Positions 1 to 7,924 of a stretch of 33,759 nucleotides of DNA are shown piece by piece. The stretch is from DATCKG01 sp036562385 (lineage in GTDB: Bacteria > Bacillota > Sulfobacillia > Symbiobacteriales > Symbiobacteriaceae). The notes under the pieces are model-generated. The model was not told the origin of the DNA and did not search any database. It saw only the letters and a list, made by a program, of their open reading frames with translations. Positions within the stretch are counted from its first letter, which is position 1, and every line of letters begins with the position of its first letter. The stretch is taken from NCBI GenBank assembly GCA_036562385.1, contig DATCKG010000055.1:1-33759 (forward strand), in the 5' to 3' direction. Made by a program: the position numbers and the translations under genes.

Positions 1-552
1 GCCGCTGAGTCCTTTCCGCCGGGGCAGGTGTATGTGTACGACTCCCTGAACCTCTCCACCGGCATCGGACTGCAGGTCCTGTATGCCTGTGACCTGGTCC
101 GCCAGGGGAAGAGTGCCGAAGAGATCCTCCGGGCCCTGGACGAAGTCCGGCCCAAAGTCCGGACCTCGTTCATGATCGACACCCTGGAGTATCTCTACAA
201 GGGCGGAAGGTGCAGCGGTCTCCAGGCCCTGATGGGCACCCTGCTGCGCATCCGCCCTGTCATCGCGGTGGTCGATGGCGGGATGATCGTGGATGCCAAG
301 ATCCGGGGACCCAGACATCGGGGACTGGATTACATGCTGGATAAGTTCGCCCAGCATGCCCGGGCCGGTCAGGTCTGGCCGGGGCGGGTCTTTGTCACCC
401 ACACCACCACCCGGGATGAGGTCGAATACGTCAAGCAGCGGATTCGGGAGATCATGCCGGACGTCAGAGAGGTGCTGGACACCGATGCCGGCTCCGTCAT
501 CAGCACCCACTGTGGCCCGGGCACCATCGGAATCCTTTACATGCTGAAGTAA
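1..552 (+). CDS. DegV family protein, 3' part (5' end outside window)
   Basis: The frame is open from base 1 (codons GCC GCT GAG) to TAA at 550-552, so the gene starts upstream of the window and about 183 C-terminal residues are visible. The stretch IDTLEYLYKGGRCSG followed by LLRIRPVI is typical of the second half of DegV proteins, as is the C-terminal HCGPGTIGILY block. DegV/FakB proteins bind one fatty acid and, where FakA is present, hand it over for phosphorylation; that role is inferred from the family. The GTG at 28 is an internal codon, not the start. The gene converges on the rpe/cheW end of the minus-strand block and shares a bidirectional terminator with it. Confidence 0.9.
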   Translation, partial: AAESFPPGQVYVYDSLNLSTGIGLQVLYACDLVRQGKSAEEILRALDEVRPKVRTSFMIDTLEYLYKGGRCSGLQALMGTLLRIRPVIAVVDGGMIVDAKIRGPRHRGLDYMLDKFAQHARAGQVWPGRVFVTHTTTRDEVEYVKQRIREIMPDVREVLDTDAGSVISTHCGPGTIGILYMLK

Positions 553-556
553 AGCC

Positions 557-591
557 AAACGGCTGCTTCCCAAAGCGGAAGCAGCCGTTTT
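557..591. terminator. Bidirectional intrinsic terminator between degV and the cheW-like gene
   Basis: A perfect 14-bp stem (557-570 with 577-590) encloses a 6-base loop. It begins with AAAC and ends with GTTTTC, so a short U run follows the hairpin on either strand. It lies 4 bases after the degV stop and about 17 bases after the cheW-like stop on the other strand. Confidence 0.85.
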
Positions 592-607
592 CGGTAAAGC
601 GGCTCAC

Positions 608-928
608 TCAGGAAGCGGACCCCAGCAGGGCCGCCATGTCCAGCATCACCACGATTTCCCCGTGCCGGCGGGCCAGTCCCGCCACGTATTCCTGCCCGGG
701 TAGGCTGACGGTCGGGTCCGGCGGCAGGATCGCCTCCCCCAGCCGCCGGCGCAGGTTGATCACGGGGATCACCTCGCCCCGCAGGTCCACCACGCCTTCC
801 ACATACGCCGGGGCGTTGGGGAGGCGCGTCACGGTGGTCACACAGGTCACTTCCCGCACCACGTCCACCGACGCGCCGTACCGCTGTCCTTCCAGGCGGA
901 AGACCACGTACTGCTTCTCGGCGCCCAT
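608..928 (-). CDS. Very short CheW-like protein (106 aa)
   Basis: The first 60 residues match the CheW start: YVVFRLEGQRYG, then RLPNAPAYVEGVVDLRGEVIPVINLRRRLG. The last 25 match the CheW end: EYVAGLARRHGEIVVMLDMAALL. The roughly 30-35 residues normally between these parts (the strands around the GxxVDxV motif) are missing, giving 106 residues instead of about 140-170. ATG at 928 follows GGGAGGG at a good distance; a longer version in the same frame would run into rpe. It is the last gene of the minus-strand block, 29 bases after rpe. CheW couples chemoreceptors to CheA, but no chemotaxis gene is near, so its role is unknown. There is no frameshift; the frame is clean. Confidence 0.8.
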   Translation of the reverse strand: MGAEKQYVVFRLEGQRYGASVDVVREVTCVTTVTRLPNAPAYVEGVVDLRGEVIPVINLRRRLGEAILPPDPTVSLPGQEYVAGLARRHGEIVVMLDMAALLGSAS

Positions 929-957
929 GTGGGACCCTCCCGACAACAGGATGGGAA

Positions 958-1629
958 TCAGGGCCGCAGGGCCGCGATGGCCGCCTGATAATCCGGCCGC
1001 CCGAAGACAGCGGTCCCCGCCACCAGACAGGTGGCCCCCGCTGCCACACACTGGGGCGCCGTGGCGGGATCGACGCCGCCGTCCACCTGAATCTCCACCT
1101 GGTCCGCCCGGCCCGCCGCCACCAGCATCTCCCTCACCCTGGCGATCTTGGCCAGCACACCGGGAATGAACTTTTGTCCGCCGAAGCCCGGGTTGACCGA
1201 CATGATCAGCACCAGGTCTACCATGTCCAGTACGTTTTCCACCATGGAGACGGGGGTGTGGGGGTTGAGGGCCACGCCGGCTTTCATGCCGGCATCCCGA
1301 ATCTGTCCCAGCACCCGGTGCAGGTGCGGACAGGCCTCCACGTGCACGGAGACCAGGTTGCATCCGGCCCGGGCAAAATCCACGATGTACCGCTCGGGCT
1401 GTTCGATCATCAGGTGCGCATCAAAAGGCAACGATGTGTGACGGCGCAGCCGTGCGATGACCGGCGGGCCAAACGTAATATTTGGCACGAAATGTCCATC
1501 CATCACGTCCAGGTGAATCCAGTCGGCACCGGCCTCCTCCACCCGGCGGAGTTCTCCCGCCAGATCGCTGAAATCAGCGGCCAGAATCGATGGTGCGACC
1601 TTTACCCGATCCGGAGCAATCATCTGCAC
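958..1629 (-). CDS. rpe: Ribulose-phosphate 3-epimerase
   Basis: Interconverts ribulose 5-phosphate and xylulose 5-phosphate in the pentose phosphate pathway. The TIM-barrel signatures are all present: APSILAADF near residue 12, HLDVMDGHFVPNITFG from 39 with metal ligands His39 and Asp41, AHLM (His72), MSVNPGFGGQKF near 143, and VDGG with Asp183. Length (223 aa) is normal. The first usable codon is GTG at 1629; an ATG two codons later at 1623 is equally plausible, since AAGGA sits 4 bases before the GTG and 10 before the ATG. It starts 7 bases after the rsgA stop, matching the B. subtilis rsgA-rpe order. Confidence 0.97.
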   Translation of the reverse strand: MQMIAPDRVKVAPSILAADFSDLAGELRRVEEAGADWIHLDVMDGHFVPNITFGPPVIARLRRHTSLPFDAHLMIEQPERYIVDFARAGCNLVSVHVEACPHLHRVLGQIRDAGMKAGVALNPHTPVSMVENVLDMVDLVLIMSVNPGFGGQKFIPGVLAKIARVREMLVAAGRADQVEIQVDGGVDPATAPQCVAAGATCLVAGTAVFGRPDYQAAIAALRP

Positions 1630-1636
1630 GACTTCC

Positions 1637-2518
1637 TTACCACCTTTTCAGGGACTCCACTTCCGCCAGGAAGAGGAGGTAGTGTTCATAACGGCTCCGG
1701 GGAATCACGCCCTCCTCCACTGCCGCCCGGACTGCACAGTCCGGCTCCTTGCGGTGGAGGCAGTCATCAAACCGGCATTCGCGGGACGGCTCACGGAACT
1801 CCGGGAAGTACCGGCCCAGGTCCCGCTTCTCCATGCCCGCAAACTCCAGGTAGGTAAAGCCCGGCGCGTCCGCCAACAAGCCACCGGAGGATAGGGGGAT
1901 CAGTTCCACATGCCGGGTGGTGTGCTTGCCCCGGCCCAGCTTGTGCGAGAGTTCACCTACCCGCACGTCTTGCCGCGAAGGTTCCAGGGCCCGGACCAGG
2001 TGCGACTTCCCGACGCCCGAGTGACCTGCCAGCACCGACAGTTTATCCCAGAGCACCGGGCGCAGTGCGTCCAATCCCTGGCCGGTCAGGGCGGAGATGG
2101 GATAGACAGGGTAGCCCACCCGTCCGTAGAGTGCGACAAACCCCTCCACCTCCTCCGGGGTGAGCAGATCCACCTTGTTCAGAAGGATGACCGGCTCCAC
2201 CCCGGCGTGCTCCACGTGGACCAGCACCCGGTCCAGAAAGAGGTAATCGGCCACCGGCTCCTTCAGGGTGAAGACCACCAGGGCCTGATCCACGTTGGCA
2301 ATGGGCGGCCGCTGCAGTTCGGTCCGGCGGGGCAGGATCCGATCGATCCGGCCTTCGTCCCCCACCACGGTTACCTCCACCAGGTCCCCCGCCAGGACCA
2401 TCTGTTTGTCCAGGCGGAACCGCCCGCGGGGCCGGCACTCCACCTCCCGGCCCTCCACCATGACGTAATAGATGTTGCTGTGGGACCGAATCACCTGTCC
2501 TACCGGCACACGTCGCAT
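1637..2518 (-). CDS. rsgA: Ribosome small subunit-dependent GTPase A
   Basis: A circularly permuted GTPase that acts in late 30S subunit maturation. Numbered from ATG 2518 (293 aa): N-terminal OB-fold about 5-65, G4 NKVD 114-117, G5 SAL about 142, P-loop GHSGVGKS 165-172, G3 DAPG 217-220, and a C-terminal zinc knuckle Cys248, Cys253, His255, Cys261. The frame stays open up to 2572, but that would overlap prkC; ATG 2518 gives a 28-base gap and has AAGGAGG just upstream, though only 3 bases away. A GTG three codons in has more usual spacing. The gene follows the prpC-prkC pair, as in B. subtilis, where PrkC phosphorylates this protein (known there, not shown here). Confidence 0.96.
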   Translation of the reverse strand: MRRVPVGQVIRSHSNIYYVMVEGREVECRPRGRFRLDKQMVLAGDLVEVTVVGDEGRIDRILPRRTELQRPPIANVDQALVVFTLKEPVADYLFLDRVLVHVEHAGVEPVILLNKVDLLTPEEVEGFVALYGRVGYPVYPISALTGQGLDALRPVLWDKLSVLAGHSGVGKSHLVRALEPSRQDVRVGELSHKLGRGKHTTRHVELIPLSSGGLLADAPGFTYLEFAGMEKRDLGRYFPEFREPSRECRFDDCLHRKEPDCAVRAAVEEGVIPRSRYEHYLLFLAEVESLKRW

Positions 2519-2546
2519 CCTCCTCCTTGCCCGCTTACAACACAGA

Positions 2547-4436
2547 TCAGGGCAGTTCGACCCGGGTTTCAATCCCGTTAATGATCACCCGCAGGTACCC
2601 CTGCCCCCGGAAAGAGCCCCTGATCGTCAGCTTCTCCCCGGCTTTCCGCTCCTCGTCCAGCACCGGCGGCTGCTCGATGGGCACGCCGTTGATCACCTCC
2701 ACCAGGGAGATCCGCACCGGGAAGGACTCCCCAGGCTCTCCGGGGATCGTGATAACCTTCTCAAACGGGGTCGGTTTGGGAGCCCCTTTGGAGACGATCA
2801 GGTTGACCTTTTGCCCCGGCTCCACCGCGGTATCAGGAGCCGGATCTGTCGTGATGACAATCCCTTCGGGATACGTAATGTCCTCCACGTAGGTGACATC
2901 GCCCGGAACAAGGCCCGCGGCCGTCAGCGTCTGGCGAACCTGGTCCACCGTCTTCCCCGCCACCTGGGGCACCAGCAGCGGTCCGGAACTCACCACCAGA
3001 TGGATGGTAGAACCGGCCTTCAGGTTGGTCAGCGGAGCGGGCAGCTGATCCACCACCAGGCCCGCCTTGGCCGTATGGGCCTTCTCGGTGATCTCCACCT
3101 TGAACCGCTCCGACTCCAGCAAGGCCCTGGCCTCTTCCACGGTCAGGTTCCGTACATCCGGCACCTGCTTGGTCTCCGGTCCCCGGGAGATGTCCAGCCG
3201 GATCTTCCGGCCCTTCTTCACCAGGCTGCCCGGTTCCGGGTCCGTGCGGATTACATGGGTCTGGGGAACCTCGTCGCTGAACTCCTCGCTGCCGAGGGTC
3301 CACTGCAGCCCGGCTGCGGCCAGCGCCTCCTGGGCATCCTTCAGGTACATCCCGGTGACGTCCGGTACCTCCACCACCGGCACCGCCAAGAACCGGACGG
3401 CGCCCCAGACCAGACCAACGGCCAGGAGCACCACCAGCAGCGCCACCCCGGCGATCCGGGGCAGCCGTTTCCGCCAATCCCCTTTCTTCGAACCCGTCTG
3501 CTCGATTGCAGCCGGATCCGACCATTCTGCGGTGGCCCCCTGGGCTTTGTGAGTGCGCATGGTGCGCAGGTCCATGGTAGGGAAATCCCCGTCGCGCAGA
3601 TGGGTCCGGCCGGCTTCATGATCCCGGATGAACTGCTCCAGCGCCTCCTTCATCGCCGCGGCCGAAGGATACCGGTCCGCCGGCGCTTTCTCCAGAGCCC
3701 GGAGGATGATCTCCTCCAGTTCCACCGGAACCTCCGGATTCAGTTGGGACGGCGGAAGGGGCTTTTCCCGGATGTGCTTCAGCGCGACGGTAATGGGACT
3801 TTCGCCCTGAAACGGCACCGTACCGGTCACCATTTCGTAGAGGACCACGCCCACGGAATAGATGTCCGAGCATTCCCCGGTCGGTTGGCCGTCCGCCTGT
3901 TCCGGGGAAAAGTAATGGGCGGAGCCCAAAATGGAGCCGGTGTGCGTCACCGTATCGGAGGTGGTGGCCCGGGCAATGCCAAAATCGGTAACCTTTACCT
4001 GTCCGGATTTGCTAATCAGGATATTGTGGGGCTTAATATCCCGGTGCACGATCCGCTGCGCATGGGCATGGGCCAGCGCGCTCAGGATCTGGATGGCAAT
4101 CTCGGCGGCCTGGATAACCGGCAGCGGCCCCTGCTCTTGGATTAAGGTTTTAAGGGTCTTCCCCTCCACCAGTTCCATGACAATATAGTGCAGATCATCT
4201 TCCTGACCAATGTCGTAGATCTGCACCACATTCGGGTGGGAGAGGCTGGCGGCGTTCTGAGCTTCCCGACGAAAGCGGCGGACAAAGTCCTCATCGGAGC
4301 CGAAATGGCCCCGCAGCACCTTGACGGCGACCTCCCGCCCCAGCTGCATATCCTCGGCCCGATAGACCAGCGCCATGCCGCCCCCGCCAATGCGTTCCCC
4401 GATGCGATATCGGTTTGCGAGTATCCTGCCGGTCAT
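2547..4436 (-). CDS. prkC: Membrane PASTA-domain Ser/Thr protein kinase
   Basis: 629 aa. The Hanks-type kinase spans about residues 10-275: glycine loop IGGGG 16-20, Lys39 in AVKV, HRD 131-133, DFG 151-153, SPEQ 177-180. A linker leads to one membrane helix at about 328-350. Outside are three PASTA repeats (about 355-420, 422-486, 487-552) and a C-terminal beta-type module of about 65 residues. PASTA repeats in this family sense peptidoglycan fragments or lipid II. ATG 4436 is preceded by GGGAGGG that lies in the last codons of prpC, so the two genes are probably translationally coupled. The partner phosphatase is directly upstream. Confidence 0.97.
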   Translation of the reverse strand: MTGRILANRYRIGERIGGGGMALVYRAEDMQLGREVAVKVLRGHFGSDEDFVRRFRREAQNAASLSHPNVVQIYDIGQEDDLHYIVMELVEGKTLKTLIQEQGPLPVIQAAEIAIQILSALAHAHAQRIVHRDIKPHNILISKSGQVKVTDFGIARATTSDTVTHTGSILGSAHYFSPEQADGQPTGECSDIYSVGVVLYEMVTGTVPFQGESPITVALKHIREKPLPPSQLNPEVPVELEEIILRALEKAPADRYPSAAAMKEALEQFIRDHEAGRTHLRDGDFPTMDLRTMRTHKAQGATAEWSDPAAIEQTGSKKGDWRKRLPRIAGVALLVVLLAVGLVWGAVRFLAVPVVEVPDVTGMYLKDAQEALAAAGLQWTLGSEEFSDEVPQTHVIRTDPEPGSLVKKGRKIRLDISRGPETKQVPDVRNLTVEEARALLESERFKVEITEKAHTAKAGLVVDQLPAPLTNLKAGSTIHLVVSSGPLLVPQVAGKTVDQVRQTLTAAGLVPGDVTYVEDITYPEGIVITTDPAPDTAVEPGQKVNLIVSKGAPKPTPFEKVITIPGEPGESFPVRISLVEVINGVPIEQPPVLDEERKAGEKLTIRGSFRGQGYLRVIINGIETRVELP

Positions 4437-4442
4437 TGCCCG

Positions 4443-5189
4443 CTATCCCTCCCACCAGGCGGCGAGTACGGTGATGTTGTCGTAGCCGCCCCGCGCGTTG
4501 GCCAGGTCCACCAGGCGCTGGGGCATGTCCGCGAATCCTGCCCGGCTGATCGCTTCGATTTCCTCCAGTGAAACCAGGCTGGAGAGGCCGTCGGTAAAAA
4601 GCAACAGGACATCACCCTGTTCCCAGGTCAGTTCCCGTCGTTCGACGTTCAGGTTGGGACTGACTCCCAGGGCGCGGGTGAGCACATGCCGCTGAGGATG
4701 AACCGCCGCTTCCTCGGCCGTCAGGTGGCCGCTTTCATATAGTTCACTGGCCACATTATGATCGGTGGTCACCTGGACCACCCCTCCGCTTTGCCGGATC
4801 AGGCAGGCCCGGCTGTCGCCCACATGGGCGATCAGGACCCGGGTGCCCCAGATCAGGGCCGCCGTCAAGGTGGTCCCCATGCTGCTGCGCCCCGGCTGCT
4901 CCTGCTGCGCCCGCAGGATGGCCAGGTTGGCCTGGTTCACCGCCTGGACCAGGCCGTCACCCAGGGCCCCTTTTTCGGCCCAGTCCGAAGAAGAGTCCAG
5001 CACCCGATGGCGGACCACGTCCACAGCCATGCGGGAGGCCACCTCACCCCCCTCATAGCCGCCCATGCCGTCCGCGACCACCAGCAATGCTGCGTTGCCC
5101 CTGGGGTCAAGCAAATCGACGGAAAAGGCGTCCTGGTTGTTGGGCCGGACCAGCCCCTGGTCGGTCCGGTAACTGAAGGTCAGCCTCAC
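4443..5189 (-). CDS. prpC: PP2C-type Ser/Thr protein phosphatase
   Basis: Removes phosphate from targets of the neighbouring PASTA kinase. From GTG 5189 the protein is 248 aa, normal for Stp/PrpC. Motifs: RPNNQD with Asp20, VADGMGG with Asp40 and Gly41, HVGDSRACL near 122, FTDG with Asp200, and GGYDNIT with Asp237, which together build the two-metal centre. GTG is chosen because AAGGAG lies 9 bases upstream and the homologous N-terminus begins here; the longer open frame to 5249 would overlap rlmN. The gene starts 5 bases after the rlmN stop and ends 6 bases before prkC, consistent with one transcript. Confidence 0.96.
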   Translation of the reverse strand: MRLTFSYRTDQGLVRPNNQDAFSVDLLDPRGNAALLVVADGMGGYEGGEVASRMAVDVVRHRVLDSSSDWAEKGALGDGLVQAVNQANLAILRAQQEQPGRSSMGTTLTAALIWGTRVLIAHVGDSRACLIRQSGGVVQVTTDHNVASELYESGHLTAEEAAVHPQRHVLTRALGVSPNLNVERRELTWEQGDVLLLFTDGLSSLVSLEEIEAISRAGFADMPQRLVDLANARGGYDNITVLAAWWEG

Positions 5190-5194
5190 ACCGT

Positions 5195-6316
5195 TCAACT
5201 CCTTGCGGGACCCCGCTGCCGCGCCGCGCGGTTGCGCAGCTGACCACACGCGGCCTCGATCTCGCCGCCCATCTCACGCCGGATAGTGGCGGCAATGCCC
5301 GCGTCCTCCAGCCACTTGCGGAACTGCACGACCTGCTCCCGGGAGGGACGGCGATACTGCGGACGTTCGGCCACGGGGTTCAGAGGAATCAGGTTGACGT
5401 GAGCCAGGGATCCTTTCAGCAACGAGGCCAATTCCAGGGCGTGTTCCCGCTGGTCGTTGACCCCCTGGATCAGAAGATACTCGTAGGTCACACGGCGCCC
5501 CGTTTTCTCTGCATACTCCCTGGCTGCATCGATCACCTGCTCCAGCGGAAAGAGCCGGTTGACAGGCATCAGCTGCGAACGCAGTTCGTTGTTGGGTGCA
5601 TGAAGGGAAACGGCCAGGGTGATGGGCAAGTTCTCGTCTGCCAGCCGCCGGATCCCCGGAACCAGCCCGGAGGTAGAGAGGGTGATGTGCCGGTATCCGA
5701 TGTTCAGCCCAGCCGGGTCGTGCATCAGGCGGATTGCCTTCAGCACGTTGTCGTAGTTCTCCATGGGCTCGCCGGAGCCCATCAGCACGACGCTGCTGAT
5801 GCGCTGTCCCGGCGGCAGGCATTTCTGCATCATGATCACCTGGTCCACAATCTCCCCGGCGGTCAGGTTCCGTACCAGCCCCCCCACGGTGGAAGCGCAG
5901 AAGGTGCAGCCCATCCGGCATCCCACCTGCGTGGTTACGCAGGCGGAATTGCCGTAGTCATGCCGCATCAGCACCGACTCCACCGTCTGCCCGTCGTAGA
6001 GGCGAAACAGAAACTTGCTGGTCTGGGTGGTCGGGTCCTTCTGCTCCATTTCCTGCTCCAGCAGAACCAGAAGCGTGTTTTCCGCCAGCTTTTGCCGGAG
6101 GGACAGGGGAAGGTTGGTCATGGCTCCGAAGTCCTTGACCCCTTTTTCATATACCCACTGAAAGAGCTGCCTGGCCCGGTAGCGGGGCTCCCCGAATTCC
6201 CCGAGCAGGCCCTCCATCTCCTCCAGGGTCATCCCCACCAACGGGCGTTTCCCTTGGAAGATCAGATTGGGATCGGCCAACCGCAATGGTACGTAGCGGG
6301 CAGATGGTTCGTTCAT
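5195..6316 (-). CDS. rlmN: Dual-specificity 23S rRNA A2503 / tRNA A37 C2-methyltransferase
   Basis: A radical-SAM enzyme that methylates C2 of adenosine 2503 in 23S rRNA and adenosine 37 in some tRNAs. In the 373-residue product the radical-SAM cysteines are Cys133, Cys137 and Cys140 (CRMGCTFC), the GSGEP motif is near 180, and the methyl-carrying Cys357 lies in IEAACGQL, as expected for RlmN. ATG 6316 has GGAGGG 5 bases upstream. The 74-base gap to rsmB holds a short hairpin (6360-6374) and a palindrome over the ribosome binding site. Confidence 0.97.
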   Translation of the reverse strand: MNEPSARYVPLRLADPNLIFQGKRPLVGMTLEEMEGLLGEFGEPRYRARQLFQWVYEKGVKDFGAMTNLPLSLRQKLAENTLLVLLEQEMEQKDPTTQTSKFLFRLYDGQTVESVLMRHDYGNSACVTTQVGCRMGCTFCASTVGGLVRNLTAGEIVDQVIMMQKCLPPGQRISSVVLMGSGEPMENYDNVLKAIRLMHDPAGLNIGYRHITLSTSGLVPGIRRLADENLPITLAVSLHAPNNELRSQLMPVNRLFPLEQVIDAAREYAEKTGRRVTYEYLLIQGVNDQREHALELASLLKGSLAHVNLIPLNPVAERPQYRRPSREQVVQFRKWLEDAGIAATIRREMGGEIEAACGQLRNRAARQRGPARS

Positions 6317-6323
6317 GGAATCC

Positions 6324-6335
6324 CTCCCCGGGGAG
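6324..6335 (-). promoter_or_regulatory. Palindrome covering the rlmN ribosome binding site
   Basis: CTCCCCGGGGAG is a perfect 12-base palindrome just before the rlmN ATG. In the mRNA its right arm is the Shine-Dalgarno GGGGAGGG, so CUCC can pair with GGAG around a CCGG loop. A small hairpin AGGGAT-TTC-ATCCCT lies at 6360-6374 in the same leader. Whether either structure limits translation is unknown. Confidence 0.35.
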
Positions 6336-6390
6336 TTCCAACCAACAAATTTCTTCGTCAGGGATGAAATCCCTCTGCTCCGGCCCTCTG

Positions 6391-7767
6391 TCAGCCGTGT
6401 TTTCGCAGTCGCGCGATGAAGAAGCCGTCCGTGCCATGGATGTGCGGCAAAAGCTGGATGTATCCTCCGGTGGCGCTGCCGGCCAGGGACGGGGGCAGAA
6501 ACGGTGCGATGTCGTCGAACCGGAACTCCGGATGGTCCCGGACAAATCCCTCCACCAACTCCTGGTTCTCCCGGGGATCGATGGTGCAGGTGCTGTAAAC
6601 CAGCACACCCCCGGGTTTGAGGCAGAGGGCCGCGCTTTCCAGGATCGCCCGCTGAATCGGCGCCAACTGCTCAGCATCCTCTGGCCGCTTCCGCCAGCGG
6701 GCATCGGGGCGCCGTGCCAGGGTGCCCAGTCCGGAACAGGGCACATCGCACAGCACCGCGTCCGCCCGCTCCGGCATCAGGCGGCCGGCTTCCCGGGCGT
6801 CCTGGCAGACCGCCTCCACGATGGTGGTCCCCAGCCGCCGGGCATTCTCCTCCACCAGGGCCACCTTGTGGGGATGGATGTCCAGGGCCAGCACCCGGCC
6901 CTGATTCCCCATCAGTTCGGCCAGATGGGTGGCCTTGCCACCGGGGGCTGCGGCCAGATCGATCACCGTCCAGCCCGGCTCCGGTGCCACCACCGGACCC
7001 ACCAGCATGGAGGATTCATCCTGGACAGTGAACAGCCCCGCCTTCATGGCCTGCAGATCCTCCAGGGAGGAGGCGGAGGTCAGGTCCCGGATGATCAGCC
7101 CGTACGGAGAGTGGCAGGTGGGTTCGGTCCGGACCCCTTCCGCCGCCAGGGCGGCTGCCACCTCCTCCCGGGTAGCTTTCAGCCGGTTGATCCGGATCGT
7201 CAGCGGCGGCACCTGATTGCCGGCCTCCAGCAGGGAGACCGCCTCCTCCAGCCCGAACCGCTCAATCCATTCCCGCACCAGCCATTCCGGATAGGAATGC
7301 CTTACGGCCAGGGCCCCGGCCGGGTCCACCGCCGGATCCGGCCACGGCAGGTCGGGAAGCCGCCGAAGCAGGTTTCGCAACACCCCGTTGACAAACTTGG
7401 CCACCCCTTCGTGGCCGTAGGCCCGGGCCAGTTCCACTGCCTCGTTCACAGCCGCCGAGGGTGGAATCCGTTCCATGAACAGAATCTGATAGGTCGCCAT
7501 CCGCAGATCGTTGCGAATCCACGGGTCCATCTTCTCCAGGGGGCGGGTGGCCACCTGGCTGATGGCCCAGTCCAGGGTCGCCCGCCGCCGGGTGACGCCG
7601 TAGACCAGTTCGGTGGCCAGGGCCCGGTCGCGCCCGCTCAGGCGGGAAGTGCTCAGGTGGGCATCCAGGGCGAGGTTGGCATATGCCCCCCGGACATCCA
7701 CATCCCACAAGGCCCGCAGGGCCACCTCCCGGGCAGAGCGGGGCGGCCTTTGCACAGATCGGGGCAT
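6391..7767 (-). CDS. rsmB: 16S rRNA (cytosine 967-C5)-methyltransferase
   Basis: 458 aa with an N-terminal NusB-like RNA-binding domain (about 10-135) and a C-terminal Rossmann methyltransferase. The SAM loop is DLAAAPGGKATHL near 270-282, Cys344 is in DVPCSG, and the nucleophile Cys394 is in YSTCTI; this two-cysteine arrangement defines m5C RNA methyltransferases of the RsmB/Sun type. ATG 7767 has GGAGG 7 bases upstream. It appears to head a subunit of the block, since a candidate promoter lies just upstream and pdxK ends with a hairpin 113 bases before it. Confidence 0.96.
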   Translation of the reverse strand: MPRSVQRPPRSAREVALRALWDVDVRGAYANLALDAHLSTSRLSGRDRALATELVYGVTRRRATLDWAISQVATRPLEKMDPWIRNDLRMATYQILFMERIPPSAAVNEAVELARAYGHEGVAKFVNGVLRNLLRRLPDLPWPDPAVDPAGALAVRHSYPEWLVREWIERFGLEEAVSLLEAGNQVPPLTIRINRLKATREEVAAALAAEGVRTEPTCHSPYGLIIRDLTSASSLEDLQAMKAGLFTVQDESSMLVGPVVAPEPGWTVIDLAAAPGGKATHLAELMGNQGRVLALDIHPHKVALVEENARRLGTTIVEAVCQDAREAGRLMPERADAVLCDVPCSGLGTLARRPDARWRKRPEDAEQLAPIQRAILESAALCLKPGGVLVYSTCTIDPRENQELVEGFVRDHPEFRFDDIAPFLPPSLAGSATGGYIQLLPHIHGTDGFFIARLRKHG

Positions 7768-7798
7768 ACAATCGCCTCCGAAAAAGGATCTGAAACTT

Positions 7799-7828
7799 AG
7801 TCTACCCCGAACCTGTCCCCGCGGGCAA
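7799..7828 (-). promoter_or_regulatory. Candidate sigma-A promoter for rsmB and downstream genes
   Basis: On the minus strand TTGCCC (7823-7828) and TAGACT (7799-7804) are separated by 18 bases, about 30 bases upstream of the rsmB start. Both boxes are imperfect; placement after the pdxK hairpin supports a new transcription start here. Confidence 0.4.
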
Positions 7829-7879
7829 ACAGAACTCGCAGGCGCCGGCTCCGCTCCCGGAACCGGCGGACAGCAGAAG

Positions 7880-7907
7880 AGGCTCCGGGCCCACCGGCCC
7901 GGAGCCT
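7880..7907 (-). terminator. Hairpin terminator after pdxK
   Basis: A perfect 12-bp GC-rich stem (7880-7891 with 7896-7907) around a CACC loop begins 17 bases after the pdxK stop. On the minus strand the stem is followed by CTTCTGCT, a weak U-rich tail, so termination may be incomplete. Confidence 0.6.
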
Positions 7908-7924
7908 GCCGTTCCGTCTGACGT

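Noticed and set aside
2472..4145. Plus-strand open frame of 557 codons
   Set aside because: Antisense to prkC, which has a full set of kinase motifs and PASTA repeats.
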